Source of the DNA: Streptomyces alfalfae
GTDB taxonomy: Bacteria; Actinomycetota; Actinomycetes; Streptomycetales; Streptomycetaceae
Assembly (NCBI RefSeq): GCF_004127445.1
Contig: NZ_QEXM01000043.1
Location: 558,001 to 622,000 of the forward strand
Direction: 5' to 3'
Length of the DNA: 64,000 bases
In this document: in pieces, positions 42,952 through 51,868 of the stretch
How positions within the stretch are numbered: the first letter of the stretch is position 1
Layout: the number at the start of each line of letters is the position of its first letter
The notes under the pieces: model-generated
Databases searched by the model: none
Seen by the model: the letters and a program-made list of their open reading frames with translations, nothing else
What the model was told of the DNA's origin: nothing
Position numbers and translations under genes: made by a program

Positions 42952-43736
42952 TGGCTACGACACGTGTGCTGCGCCGGGCGCTGCCGCTGACCGGCGCGGC
43001 GCTCCTGGCCTTCTCCGGAACCGCTTCCGCCGCCGGTGACGGTGACGGCAAGAGCGACGCCCCCTCCGAGGCGGGCACCTCCTTCCGTACCGCCACCGCG
43101 ATCCGCCAGGACCAGAAGGCCACCGCGGAGGCGTCCACGGGCGACTACCTGTACTGGGCGTTCCCCGTCGACACCGGGCAGCGGGCCACCGTGCACGCCA
43201 CGGTGAAGCTGCCCGAGGCCGCCGCCCGGCACGCGGCCTCCACCTGGCAGGTCGACGTCTACGACGGGCTGCGGCGCCGCCAGGCCTGCCGTCTCGGCAC
43301 GCCGAGGAAGACGGTCGCGCGGGACGCCGCGTCGGTCTCCCTGTCCTGCTCGCTGCGGACGGTCAGGGCCTGGTCGGAGCAGTGGGCGAACGACCCGCTG
43401 CCGGGCACGTACTACCTGCGGCTCACGGTCACCGGCCTCAAGGCCGACGACCTCGGCCTGCCGGTACGGGCCGAGGTCGACGTCACGGCGACCGACGCGG
43501 GCGGCGCGCAGGCCGTGGACGGGTCGCTCGCGGAGCCGCTGGTGCCGGGCGCGGGCTCGGACGACCAGCGGCCGGCCGAGGTCACCGAGCCGGAGGACGG
43601 CTGGTCATCCGGCTGGTGGTCCTCGCGCTGGATCTGGACGGGCGTCGGCGGCGTCCTCGCGGCCCTGGCGGGCGTCGGCGGCTACGCCCTGACCCGCGGC
43701 TCCGGCCGCCCCGCAGGGGTGCCGCAAGGACGGTGA
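42951..43736 (+). CDS. Secreted membrane-anchored protein, partner of VWA protein
   Basis: A 261-aa protein with a signal peptide (MATTRVLRRALPLTGAALLA, cut near ASA-AG), an extracellular beta-rich domain (GDYLYWAFPVDTGQRATVHA, PGTYYLRLTVTG) and a C-terminal membrane helix preceded by Trp/Ser-rich WSSGWWSSRW. No known domain is firmly recognised, though the fold may be like bacterial pre-peptidase (PPC-type) domains. It shares a TGATG junction with the VWA gene, and its architecture mirrors it, so the two likely form a surface complex. Confidence 0.75.
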   Translation: MATTRVLRRALPLTGAALLAFSGTASAAGDGDGKSDAPSEAGTSFRTATAIRQDQKATAEASTGDYLYWAFPVDTGQRATVHATVKLPEAAARHAASTWQVDVYDGLRRRQACRLGTPRKTVARDAASVSLSCSLRTVRAWSEQWANDPLPGTYYLRLTVTGLKADDLGLPVRAEVDVTATDAGGAQAVDGSLAEPLVPGAGSDDQRPAEVTEPEDGWSSGWWSSRWIWTGVGGVLAALAGVGGYALTRGSGRPAGVPQGR

Positions 43737-43790
43737 ACCGCCGCTGAGGCGGGTCCCGAGGGGCATCTGACCTGCGGGACGTGGCAGTCT

Positions 43791-43826
43791 CGGGGGTGGT
43801 GGCGCCGCACGGCGCCGCCACCCCCG
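43791..43826 (+). terminator. Hairpin after the VWA operon
   Basis: A GC-rich stem (43791-43806 with 43811-43826, 4-nt loop, one mismatch) lies 55 bp after the operon stop and just before the phosphatase ribosome site. Confidence 0.55.
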
Positions 43827-43847
43827 GAAGAACAGGATTGGCACGAC

Positions 43848-44441
43848 ATGGGCGATCTGCTCCTCGTCCGGCACGGCGAGACGGAGTGGTCACTGTCCGG
43901 ACAGCACACGAGCTGGACGGACATCCCCCTGACGGACAACGGCAGGGAGCAGGCCCGCTCGCTCGCCCCGCTGATCGGCGGGTTCCGGATCGGCGCGGCG
44001 TTCACCAGCCCCCGGCAGCGCTCGCGGGAGACCGCGGAGCTGGCCGGGTTCCCCGACGCCCGCGTCGACCCCGACCTCAGCGAGTGGGAGTACGGGGCCT
44101 ACGAGGGCGTCACGACCGTCGAGATCCACCGCACGCGGCCGCACTGGTACCTCTTCGACGACGGCGTCGCCCTCGGCCCGCCGGAGCACCCCGGCGAGAA
44201 CCCCCGGCAGGTGGGCGAGCGCGCCGACCGCATGCTGGCCAAGGTGGACGCGGCCCTCGCCAACTACGAGGGCAGTGTCGTCCTCTTCGCCCACAGCCAC
44301 TTCCTCCGCGTCCTCGCGGCCCGCCGCCTGGGCCTGCCGCCGTCGGGCGGCTCGATGTTCGTCCTCGCCACGGGCACGGTGTGCCGTCTGAGCACGGAGC
44401 ACGGGCGTCCCGTGGTGGCGAGCTGGAACCAGCGGCCCTGA
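43848..44441 (+). CDS. Histidine phosphatase family protein
   Basis: A 197-aa phosphoglycerate-mutase-like phosphatase. The catalytic RHGETEW starts at residue 8 with His9, the second Arg is in FTSPRQRSRETAEL, the acid Glu in LSEWEYGAYEG, and the last His in VVLFAHSHFLRV. It would hydrolyse a phosphomonoester through a phosphohistidine intermediate; related actinobacterial enzymes act on acid or sugar phosphates. An AGGA site precedes the ATG. Confidence 0.88.
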   Translation: MGDLLLVRHGETEWSLSGQHTSWTDIPLTDNGREQARSLAPLIGGFRIGAAFTSPRQRSRETAELAGFPDARVDPDLSEWEYGAYEGVTTVEIHRTRPHWYLFDDGVALGPPEHPGENPRQVGERADRMLAKVDAALANYEGSVVLFAHSHFLRVLAARRLGLPPSGGSMFVLATGTVCRLSTEHGRPVVASWNQRP

Positions 44442-44570
44442 CCCCGCCGTGGCACGGCCCGTCCGCCCTCGCTCCCGGGCCCGTTGTCAGTGCCGCGAGG
44501 CATCATCGGAACCAGTGGCCGGTGCAGCGGACGGCGGCGACGGACTCACGGGGGAAGGGGTGCACGCGCG

Positions 44571-45206
44571 GTGAAGCCACCCACGGCCGCCCAGCGGCGG
44601 ATCATCGAGGCCGCGGACCCGCAGACGGGCCGCCTTTCGGGGACCGAGGCGCAGCTCATGGCCCTGGTCAGGGCCCGCCTCGCCTTCCGTCACCCGCGGC
44701 CCCCGCGCGCGTTCTTCCTGACCCCGGCGGGCCATCGCGTACGGGACGAGGGCGCCGCCCCCGCCGCGGCCCCCGAGCCGGCCGGGCCCGCGCCGGACTC
44801 CGGGGTCTTCGCCGCCCGCACCGGCACGGAGACGTCGGCGCCCGGCAGCGAGGGCCCACCGCGCGCGCGGGAGGTCCGCGGCGCCTGGGAGGGCCTGGTC
44901 GAGCTGCGCCGCATGACCAATCCCGACGGCTCACGGGACCGCCCCTGCGCCTGGGAGCGCACGCACCTGGTCCGGGCGGCGGCCCTGGCCCTGGAGGCCG
45001 CGGGCCGCTCCCCCGCCGCCCCCGGCCGCGAGGGCTACCGGGTGACCGACACCCCGCAGCCCGAGGCCGTCGCCGTGCGCGAGCCGTCGCCCGAGGGGCT
45101 GCGGGCCTGCGCGGCGGCCCTGGAGCAGGCGGGCTGGCAGGTCGGCGAGCACACGGGGGCGCGCGGCGGGGACCGTTATCTGCTGGCGTCACCGAGAAGG
45201 GCATGA
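44571..45206 (+). CDS. Hypothetical protein (211 aa)
   Basis: Starts at GTG 44571 (VKPPTAAQRRIIEAADPQTG). The protein is helical at the N-terminus, has a Pro/Ala-rich central linker (residues about 60-100), and a C-terminal part with LRACAAALEQAGWQVGEHTG followed by GGDRYLLASPRRA. The design suggests a small nucleic-acid- or protein-binding protein, but no family is recognised. It has no signal or membrane segment. It is transcribed with the phosphatase and thioesterase genes on either side. Confidence 0.6.
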   Translation: MKPPTAAQRRIIEAADPQTGRLSGTEAQLMALVRARLAFRHPRPPRAFFLTPAGHRVRDEGAAPAAAPEPAGPAPDSGVFAARTGTETSAPGSEGPPRAREVRGAWEGLVELRRMTNPDGSRDRPCAWERTHLVRAAALALEAAGRSPAAPGREGYRVTDTPQPEAVAVREPSPEGLRACAAALEQAGWQVGEHTGARGGDRYLLASPRRA

Positions 45207-45290
45207 GCCGCCGCCCGCGCGCGGAATGCCCCGCCCGGCAGCCGAGTTGCAAGCACCCGGACACAACCGATGACCGGTCACCAGTCGTCG

Positions 45291-45339
45291 ATCACCGATC
45301 ACCGATCACCGATCACCGATCACCGATCACCGATCACCG
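45291..45339. repeat. Seven tandem copies of heptamer ATCACCG
   Basis: The 7-bp unit is repeated seven times without error, ending 5 bp before the GAGGGGA ribosome site of the thioesterase gene. It is not part of a credible coding frame. Copy number could vary between strains and alter the mRNA leader. Confidence 0.92.
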
Positions 45340-45355
45340 AACCGAGGGGAACACC

Positions 45356-45778
45356 GTGGCAGAGCCGTTTTCCGTGCGCGTCGACGTCCGTGGGTACGAG
45401 ACGGACACGCAGGGGCACGTGAACCAGGCCGTCTACCTCCAGTACGCCGAGCACGCCCGCTGGTCCCTGCTCCGCGCGGCGGGCATCGCCCAGACCGACC
45501 TGCTCGACAAGGGCGTGGGCCCGGTCGCCTTGGAGAACACCGTCCGCTACCGCAGCGAGCTGCGCGCGGGCGACGAGACGACGGTGAGCTGCGCGTTCGT
45601 CTGGGGCGGCGGCAAGACGTTCCGGATCGAGCAGGCGGTCACGAAGGCGGACGGCACGGTGGCCGCGACGTTCACCTCGGTCGGCGGCCTGATGGACCTG
45701 AAGGAGCGGCGGCTCGTGGCGGACCCGCGGGAGTGCTTCAGGGCGCTGGCGAGCGATCCCTCCCTGCTGGGGCTGTGA
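45356..45778 (+). CDS. Acyl-CoA thioesterase (4HBT hotdog family)
   Basis: A 140-aa hotdog-fold protein. The catalytic segment RGYETDTQGHVNQAVYLQYA contains the Asp and His-Val-Asn of the 4-hydroxybenzoyl-CoA thioesterase family, with EHAR after it. The GTG at 45356 follows GAGGGGA; no other in-frame start is possible without translating the heptamer repeat. It cleaves a fatty or aromatic acyl-CoA in the cytoplasm; the substrate is unknown. Confidence 0.87.
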   Translation: MAEPFSVRVDVRGYETDTQGHVNQAVYLQYAEHARWSLLRAAGIAQTDLLDKGVGPVALENTVRYRSELRAGDETTVSCAFVWGGGKTFRIEQAVTKADGTVAATFTSVGGLMDLKERRLVADPRECFRALASDPSLLGL

Positions 45779-45889
45779 ACGCGCGGCCGGCCCGCACCAC
45801 CGCGTACGGGTGACCGTGTGCATGACATCGTCACGCAACCGCCCCGTACCGTTCACACGATCGTACGCACATCCGTGCCACTCTCCCGG

Positions 45890-45903
45890 TGACTGACCAG
45901 TCA
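45890..45903. promoter_or_regulatory. Inverted repeat TGACTGACCAGTCA upstream of endonuclease I gene
   Basis: Perfect 6-bp arms with a 2-bp spacer, about 75 bp before the start codon of the secreted nuclease. A TAGACC box follows. Possible operator, unproven. Confidence 0.3.
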
Positions 45904-45977
45904 ACTCGCGTAGACCGCGCGCCGCTCGGGCGGACGTGCGGCGCGCGAGACCGGTTCCGGGAAAGGACACCCCCCAC

Positions 45978-46802
45978 ATGCCCGTCCCGCGCGTACGCCG
46001 CTGGAAACCCCTGGCCCTGACCGCCGCCGCGGTGCTCGTCGGCATCACCGTGCCGACGGCCGCGACGGCCACCGCCTCCCCCGCCCCGGCCGCCGCGCCC
46101 TCGGCCGTCGGCGCCTATGACGACACGTACTACCAGGACGCCCTCGGCAAGACGGGCCCCGAGCTGAAGTCCGCGCTGCACACGATCGTCAGCGACCAGA
46201 CGAAGCTGTCGTACTCCCAGGTCTGGGACGCCCTGAAGGCCACCGACGAGGACCCGGCCAACAGCGCGAACGTCATCCTGCTCTACAGCGGCGCCTCACG
46301 CAGCAAGAGCGCGAACGGCGGCGACCAGGGCGACTGGAACCGCGAGCACGTCTGGGCCAAGTCCCACGGCGACTTCGGCACGGCGACGGGCCCCGGCACC
46401 GACATCCACCACCTCCGCCCCGCGGACGTCACGGTCAACAGCATCCGCGGCAACAAGGACTTCGACAACGGCGGCAGCGCGGTGGCCGGCGCCCCCGGCA
46501 GCCTCACCGACGGCGACTCCTTCGAGCCCCGCGACGAGGTCAAGGGCGACGTGGCCCGCATGATCCTCTACATGGCCGTGCGCTACGACGGCGAGAGCGG
46601 CTTCCCCGACCTGGAGCCCAACGACGAGGTCGACAACGGCAGCGCGCCCGCCATCGGCCGCCTCTCGGTCCTCAAGCAGTGGAACGACGAGGACCCGCCG
46701 GACGCCTTCGAGAAGAAGCGCAACCAGGTCATCTTCGACACGTACCAGCACAACAGGAACCCGTTCATCGACCACCCGGAGTGGGTGCCGGCCATCTGGT
46801 GA
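45978..46802 (+). CDS. Secreted endonuclease I family protein
   Basis: A 274-aa exported nuclease. The signal peptide (MPVPRVRRWKPLALTAAAVL) is cut near ATA-SP. The core matches the endonuclease I / His-Me finger family: GDWNREHVWAKSHGDF holds the catalytic His, with Asn/Asp in DIHHLRPADVTVNSIRGN and the terminal FIDHPEWV block. It would degrade extracellular DNA (and perhaps RNA) in nutrient scavenging or aerial growth. The ATG at 45978 was chosen over a GTG at 45936 because it begins the signal peptide directly. Confidence 0.88.
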   Translation: MPVPRVRRWKPLALTAAAVLVGITVPTAATATASPAPAAAPSAVGAYDDTYYQDALGKTGPELKSALHTIVSDQTKLSYSQVWDALKATDEDPANSANVILLYSGASRSKSANGGDQGDWNREHVWAKSHGDFGTATGPGTDIHHLRPADVTVNSIRGNKDFDNGGSAVAGAPGSLTDGDSFEPRDEVKGDVARMILYMAVRYDGESGFPDLEPNDEVDNGSAPAIGRLSVLKQWNDEDPPDAFEKKRNQVIFDTYQHNRNPFIDHPEWVPAIW

Positions 46803-46811
46803 CCCCGCCGG

Positions 46812-49370
46812 TCACTTCCCGCCGCCACCGCCGCCGCTCTCGAACTCCTTGGGCGGCGGCCCCCCACCGGTGTCGGTGAAGAACTGCCAGAGGGTGAGCA
46901 TCGCCACGGCCTGGGCCACCAGGTAGGCGAGCTGGAGCGAGAAGTACCGCATCTGGTAGACGGACAGGAGCAGCCCGAACCGGCTCTGCCAGAACCGGCG
47001 TTCGTCCTGGAAGATGTCGAGGTCCAGGGCGATGCCGGTGACCGTGAGCACGAACAGCATGGCCACGACGCACAGCCCCACGTCCCCGTACCCCTGGTCG
47101 AGGTACAGGTTGCCCAGCGCGTCGACGCCGGCGGGCAGCGCGAAGGCCGCGGCCACGGGCAGCGCCCGCACCGGGCCGCGCCGCCCCGGCAGGCACCGCC
47201 AGAGCGCGCCGAGCACGAAGCCTGCGCCGGCCCAGCACACCTGCCAGGCCAGGAAGCCGGACACCGCGTCGGGCAGGCCGAAGCCGAAGTAGGTGCTGGC
47301 CCGCCAGTTGTCCCCGCGCACCCACCCCGACCAGACGACCAGCCCGCTCGCCGGAAGCCCGACGAAGAAGGCGAAGCGGGCGGCCCTGCGGCCGTTGTCC
47401 CACCAGGTGTCGCGCGGCCCCATCGACAGCGCCACGTCGACGACCGAGACCTGCGGGGGCAGCCGGTCCGCCCCTCCCCCGGCGCCGGTCCACGCGTGCA
47501 GTCCGCGGATCTCCTGTTCGAGCAGGCGGCGCTGGAGTATGTCGTCGTCGGACTGCCCCTGGTCGAGGCGGCGCATCTTGGCGTGGATCTCGCGGTAGCG
47601 GCGGGCCCTGCCGAGGATGTCGGCGCGCCGCGCGGCCGTGACGCTCAGCCCGAGCCGCTCCCCCGACGCGTCGAGGCCACGGCCGAGGACGGCCCGGGAC
47701 GCGCCGGCGGAGGCGGCGAGGCGCAGGGCCGCGGTGTTGATGAAGATCCACAGGGGCGACAGCAGGGCGTTGTTGGCGAACAGGCCGAGGGACATGCCGA
47801 CGACGACGGGGAAGAAGAGCAGGAACACCCTGCGGTCCGCCGGCTCGGCCAGCGGTGACTCGGCGGACCGGTCCCCGGTGGCGCGCAGCACCGCGTAAAG
47901 GGCGAGTCCGGTGAGGACCCACACCGGGAGCCACCAGTTCTGGCCGTTCACGGTGTACCAGGTGAGGTGGGAGCGGAGTTCGCCCCGGTGTCCGAGCCCG
48001 TAGGCGGGCTCGCCGCGCAGGCTGAGCCAGGAGACGCGCTGCCAGTTGCGTTCGGTGGCCAGGGTGTAGCACGCGCCGACGGCCGCCGTGACGCCGAGGG
48101 TCAGCGGGCCCGCGTACCGCAGGAGCAGCGCGCGGGGCGTTCCCGCCCTGCCCGGCGGGATCAGACCGCCCTCGCCGGCCAGCCGCCAGGCGGCGGCCGT
48201 GAAGCCGAGGAAGGTGAGCGTCTGGGCGCAGAACGCCGCCGTGAGCAGGGAGAAGAACGCGCCCTCGGGGGTGCCGCCGCTGATGTCGAGGTCGTCGGGC
48301 AGGCCGAACAGGTCCGGTTGGCAGGCCACCGCCAGGACGGGCGCGGCGAGGACGGCGCCCGCTCCCGTGATGTACCGCCCCTGCCTGCCGAAGGCGAGCA
48401 GCGGTACGGCGGCGCAGACCGCCGCGGCCAGGGCGATCCGCGGCTCGCGGCCGATCCAGAGGTCCTCGTCGCCCAGGGCGTACAGCCAGCGCAGCAGGAC
48501 GGTGTCGCCGTCGAAGACGAGGACGGCGCCGGCCGAGATCCAGGCCCAGTCCGAGAGCGTACGCGCGGACGCCGCCTCGGTGGCTCCGGCGCCGGCGCGC
48601 CGCCGCAGTCTGAAGGCGGCGACGAGCAGCAGCCCCGAGACGATGCCCGTCCAGGCCAGGTTGCCCCCGGAGCTGAGGTTGGCGAACAGGAACCGGTCGT
48701 CCTGCGCGGCGAACGACCGCTGCCAGCCCGGCTTGAGGCGCACCGTGACGTCGGGCGGCTTCCTCTCGCCCTTCGGCCGCCACACGAGCCCGGTGGCGCC
48801 CTCGGCGGCGACCGGCTTCGGCCGGGCGGACTCCGCGCCCGGCTCGCCCGGGTCCACCGTGATCCGCGTCCAGTTCACGCGGTGCAGGCCCGGCGCCGGT
48901 GTGAAGCGCAGCCGCCAGTGGGCGGTGCCCCGTTCGATCCGCCAGGGGCCGAGGGCGAACCAGCCCTCGTGCTCGTCGATCCAGGAGAAGGTGTCGAAGC
49001 GGACGAGGTGGCCGCCCTTCTCCGAGGTCACCCGGGGGCTGCCGCGCGGGCGCCACTCGCCCCACCACCGGTGCTGGGATTCGTCGGAGCGGGTGAGGCA
49101 GCCCATGGCCCTGCGGTAGCCGCCGCTGTCCTCGGCGAGCAGGAGCGAGGGGGCGAGCTTCCAGGACGACGGCACGTGCACGGTCAGCCGTGCGGTGACC
49201 TTGGTGTGGTCGCGTCCGCCGTGGCGGAGCCGGATCGACGCGCTCGCCTCCGCCTTGTCCAGGCCGGCCGTCGCACACCACCCGTCCACCGGTTTCTCCT
49301 CGGCCCGCGCCGGTGCGGGCCAGAGCACCGCGCAGACAACGACCAGCATCATCAGCGGATGCGCCCTCAA
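46812..49370 (-). CDS. Large multi-pass membrane protein (DUF6185-like)
   Basis: About 852 aa. From the TTG at 49368-49370 the protein starts with a signal-like segment (LRAHPLMMLVVVCAVLWPAP). An extracellular domain of about 250 residues follows (DGWCATAGLDKAEAS; RWWGEWRPRGSPR), then 12 or more helices. A soluble charged segment (IHAKMRRLDQGQSDDDILQR) lies between helix groups, and the tail is Gly-rich. It matches my recollection of DUF6185, a Streptomyces-specific family of unknown function. The start is uncertain: ATG 49352 and GTG 49460 are alternatives. It converges with the nuclease gene. Confidence 0.75.
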   Translation of the reverse strand: MRAHPLMMLVVVCAVLWPAPARAEEKPVDGWCATAGLDKAEASASIRLRHGGRDHTKVTARLTVHVPSSWKLAPSLLLAEDSGGYRRAMGCLTRSDESQHRWWGEWRPRGSPRVTSEKGGHLVRFDTFSWIDEHEGWFALGPWRIERGTAHWRLRFTPAPGLHRVNWTRITVDPGEPGAESARPKPVAAEGATGLVWRPKGERKPPDVTVRLKPGWQRSFAAQDDRFLFANLSSGGNLAWTGIVSGLLLVAAFRLRRRAGAGATEAASARTLSDWAWISAGAVLVFDGDTVLLRWLYALGDEDLWIGREPRIALAAAVCAAVPLLAFGRQGRYITGAGAVLAAPVLAVACQPDLFGLPDDLDISGGTPEGAFFSLLTAAFCAQTLTFLGFTAAAWRLAGEGGLIPPGRAGTPRALLLRYAGPLTLGVTAAVGACYTLATERNWQRVSWLSLRGEPAYGLGHRGELRSHLTWYTVNGQNWWLPVWVLTGLALYAVLRATGDRSAESPLAEPADRRVFLLFFPVVVGMSLGLFANNALLSPLWIFINTAALRLAASAGASRAVLGRGLDASGERLGLSVTAARRADILGRARRYREIHAKMRRLDQGQSDDDILQRRLLEQEIRGLHAWTGAGGGADRLPPQVSVVDVALSMGPRDTWWDNGRRAARFAFFVGLPASGLVVWSGWVRGDNWRASTYFGFGLPDAVSGFLAWQVCWAGAGFVLGALWRCLPGRRGPVRALPVAAAFALPAGVDALGNLYLDQGYGDVGLCVVAMLFVLTVTGIALDLDIFQDERRFWQSRFGLLLSVYQMRYFSLQLAYLVAQAVAMLTLWQFFTDTGGGPPPKEFESGGGGGGK

Positions 49371-49651
49371 CCGGAACCCCCGTCCCCCGAGTCGTACGGT
49401 GACCAGTCTTCCCGAGCGGGCCGACTCGCGCGAGACCGCCGGCAAACGCGGCCGTTCCACCCCGCGTTGTGCCACCGCCCCGATGCCCGGGTCGGGGACG
49501 CGGGCCGCGGGCCGACCGTCTAGATTGATGCTTGATCGTCGAACTACCGGTACGTCGGCACCCCGGCGGCCCGGCCCCTCGGCGATGCCCTCGCCCACGC
49601 ACCGCGGCCACGGCTGCCGTGCGGCTCACCGCAGGTTCCCAGGAGGCTCCC

Positions 49652-50464
49652 GTGTCCGACCACGACTCGCAGCTCGACTCCACCGCCGGCATCCGCGCGC
49701 GCATCGACACCAGCAAGCCGCATTCGGCGCGGTTCTGGAACTACTTCGTGGGCGGCAAGGACAACTACGAGAAGGACCGCGAGCTCGGCGACCAGATCAA
49801 GGAGATCTTCCCGGGCCTGGTCGACGTGGCGCGCACCAGCCGTCAGTTCCTGGGCCGCGCGGTCCGCCACCTGGCGGGCGAGCAGGGTGTCCGGCAGTTC
49901 CTCGACATCGGCACCGGCCTGCCCACGGCCGACAACACCCACCAGGTCGCGCAGCGGGTCGCCCCCGACTCCCGCATCGTGTACGTGGACAACGACCCAC
50001 TGGTCCTCGCGCACGCCCGCGCCCTGCTGACCAGCACGCCCGAGGGCGAGACGGCGTACATCGACGCGGACCTGTACGACCCGGACGCGATCCTGCGGGA
50101 GGCGTCGAAGACGCTCGACCTGTCGCAGCCGGTCGCCCTGATCATCCTCAACACGCTCGGCCACGTCGCCGACCACGGCAAGGCGTGCGACCTGGTCACC
50201 CGCCTGATGGCCGCGCTGCCGTCCGGCAGCTTCCTCGTCATCAGCGACTCCACGGCCACCAGCGAGGGCATGATCGCGGCGTCGAACGAGTACAACAGGA
50301 GCGGCGCGATCCCCTACCACGTGCGCAGCGTCGAGGAGATAGCCGCCTTCTTCGACGGCCTCGAACTCCTGGAGCCGGGCGTCGAGCAGGTCACGCGCTG
50401 GCGTGCGGAGACGGCCGACCCGGCCCAGGTCGACGCCTACGGCGCGGTGGCGCGCAAGCCGTGA
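49652..50464 (+). CDS. SAM-dependent methyltransferase (DUF574 type)
   Basis: A 270-aa protein starting at GTG 49652 with an AGGAGG site. The family signature SKPHSARFWNYFVGGKDNYE at the N-terminus is followed by SAM motif I DIGTGLPTADNTHQVAQ, the acidic VYVDNDPLVLAHARALL and LIILNTLGHVAD. This is the actinobacterial methyltransferase family PF04672, often many copies per Streptomyces genome. Substrates are unknown. It is divergent from the DUF6185 gene. Confidence 0.9.
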   Translation: MSDHDSQLDSTAGIRARIDTSKPHSARFWNYFVGGKDNYEKDRELGDQIKEIFPGLVDVARTSRQFLGRAVRHLAGEQGVRQFLDIGTGLPTADNTHQVAQRVAPDSRIVYVDNDPLVLAHARALLTSTPEGETAYIDADLYDPDAILREASKTLDLSQPVALIILNTLGHVADHGKACDLVTRLMAALPSGSFLVISDSTATSEGMIAASNEYNRSGAIPYHVRSVEEIAAFFDGLELLEPGVEQVTRWRAETADPAQVDAYGAVARKP

Positions 50465-50565
50465 CGTCCTGGCCCCCGGGCCGCAGATGAGTTCCGGCCG
50501 GGAGACCGGTCCACCTTCCGACGCCCGCGCACACAGGTGCGCGGCGACCGCGGGAAGGTGGACCG

Positions 50566-51729
50566 ATGACCGGAACGACCCTGCTGGACGTAGTCGAAGC
50601 ACATGTCGGCAAGGGGCCCGGGAGGGCGCCGGGCGCCGTCGCTCTCGTGGCCCGCGGCGAGAAGGCGGAAGTCGGGGCCGCGGGCTCGGTCGACACCGAG
50701 GGCAGCGCGCCGATGGCCAGGGACTCCATCTTCCGCATCGCCTCGATCACCAAGCCGATCGTGGCCGCGGCGGTGATGATGCTGGTCGACGACGGCCGGA
50801 TCGCCCTCGACGACCCGGTGGCGACGTGGCTGCCCGAGCTCGCGTCGCCGTCCGTCGTCCGCACGCCGTCGAGCCCCGTCGACGACGTCGTCCCCGCCGT
50901 CAGGCCGATCACGGTCCTCGACCTGCTCACCTTCCGCGCCGGGTACGGCTTCCCCGCCGACTTCGACTGCCCCGCGGTGCAGCCGCTGTTCGACGAGCTG
51001 AAGCAGGGCGCGCCCCGGCCGACGGAGGCCGCGGAGCCCGACACGTGGATGGCGGCGCTGGCCCGCATCCCGCTCCTGCGCCAGCCGGGCGAGACCTGGC
51101 TGTACAACACCTGCTCGGACATCCAGGGCGTGCTGATCGCCCGGGTCGCGGGCCGCCCCCTGCCCGAGTTCCTCGCGGAGCGGATCTTCGAGCCGCTCGG
51201 CATGGCGGACACGGACTTCCACGTGCCGCCCGCCAAGCGCGCCCGGTTCACGAGCTCCTACCGCCCCGGCCCCGAGGACGGCACGCTGGAGCTGACGGAC
51301 ACCCCCGACGGCCAGTGGAGCGCCCCGCCGGCGTTCCCCTCGGGCGCGGGCGGCCTGGTCTCCACGGTCGACGACTACCACGCCTTCGCCCGCCTGCTCC
51401 TGGCGGAGGGCACCGCGGCAGGGCGCCGCCTCCTGACGCCCGAGTCCGTGCGCCTGATGACCACCGACCACCTGACCGCGGCCCAGCGGGAGGCGAGCGG
51501 CCTGTTCACGGGGGGCCAGGGCTGGGGCTTCGGCGGCTCGGTGGACGTCACCCGGACATCGCCCTGGAACGTCCCGGGCCGCTACGGCTGGGTGGGCGGC
51601 ACGGGCACGACGGCCCACCTCACCCCGTCCACCGGCACGACGGCGATCCTGCTGACCCAGCGGTGGATGACGGACCCGGCCCCGCCCGCGTCCATGCGGG
51701 ACTTCTGGCGGTACGCGGCGCGGGTCTGA
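50566..51729 (+). CDS. Serine hydrolase, beta-lactamase class C / DD-peptidase family
   Basis: A 387-aa penicillin-binding-like hydrolase. The nucleophile motif SITK is at residues 60-63, the second block is YNTCSD near 180 (Tyr-x-Asn position), and the third is GGTGTT near the C-terminus in place of KTG/HTG. No signal peptide is seen, so it may be a cytoplasmic esterase (EstB type) rather than a cell-wall enzyme. GGGAAGG precedes the ATG. Substrate unknown. Confidence 0.88.
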   Translation: MTGTTLLDVVEAHVGKGPGRAPGAVALVARGEKAEVGAAGSVDTEGSAPMARDSIFRIASITKPIVAAAVMMLVDDGRIALDDPVATWLPELASPSVVRTPSSPVDDVVPAVRPITVLDLLTFRAGYGFPADFDCPAVQPLFDELKQGAPRPTEAAEPDTWMAALARIPLLRQPGETWLYNTCSDIQGVLIARVAGRPLPEFLAERIFEPLGMADTDFHVPPAKRARFTSSYRPGPEDGTLELTDTPDGQWSAPPAFPSGAGGLVSTVDDYHAFARLLLAEGTAAGRRLLTPESVRLMTTDHLTAAQREASGLFTGGQGWGFGGSVDVTRTSPWNVPGRYGWVGGTGTTAHLTPSTGTTAILLTQRWMTDPAPPASMRDFWRYAARV

Positions 51730-51868
51730 CCCGCGGGGCACGGCGGACGCCGCGCCAGAACTCGTACGCTCCGTGACTGTACGAGTGCGAAAAGTGGACA
51801 GCGGGGCCAACCGGCCGTGACCATGGGCGCGTTGGCGGGGACCGATAAGCGAGCGTCAGGGGATACCC

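Noticed and set aside
45291..45339. CRISPR-like appearance of the heptamer array
   Set aside because: The units are 7 bp with no spacers, and no cas gene is present.
46765..49716. A 983-codon minus-strand frame overlapping the DUF6185-like gene
   Set aside because: The alternative frame of the same strand shows Arg/Pro/Gly-rich noise, while the other frame has clear helices and a signal segment.
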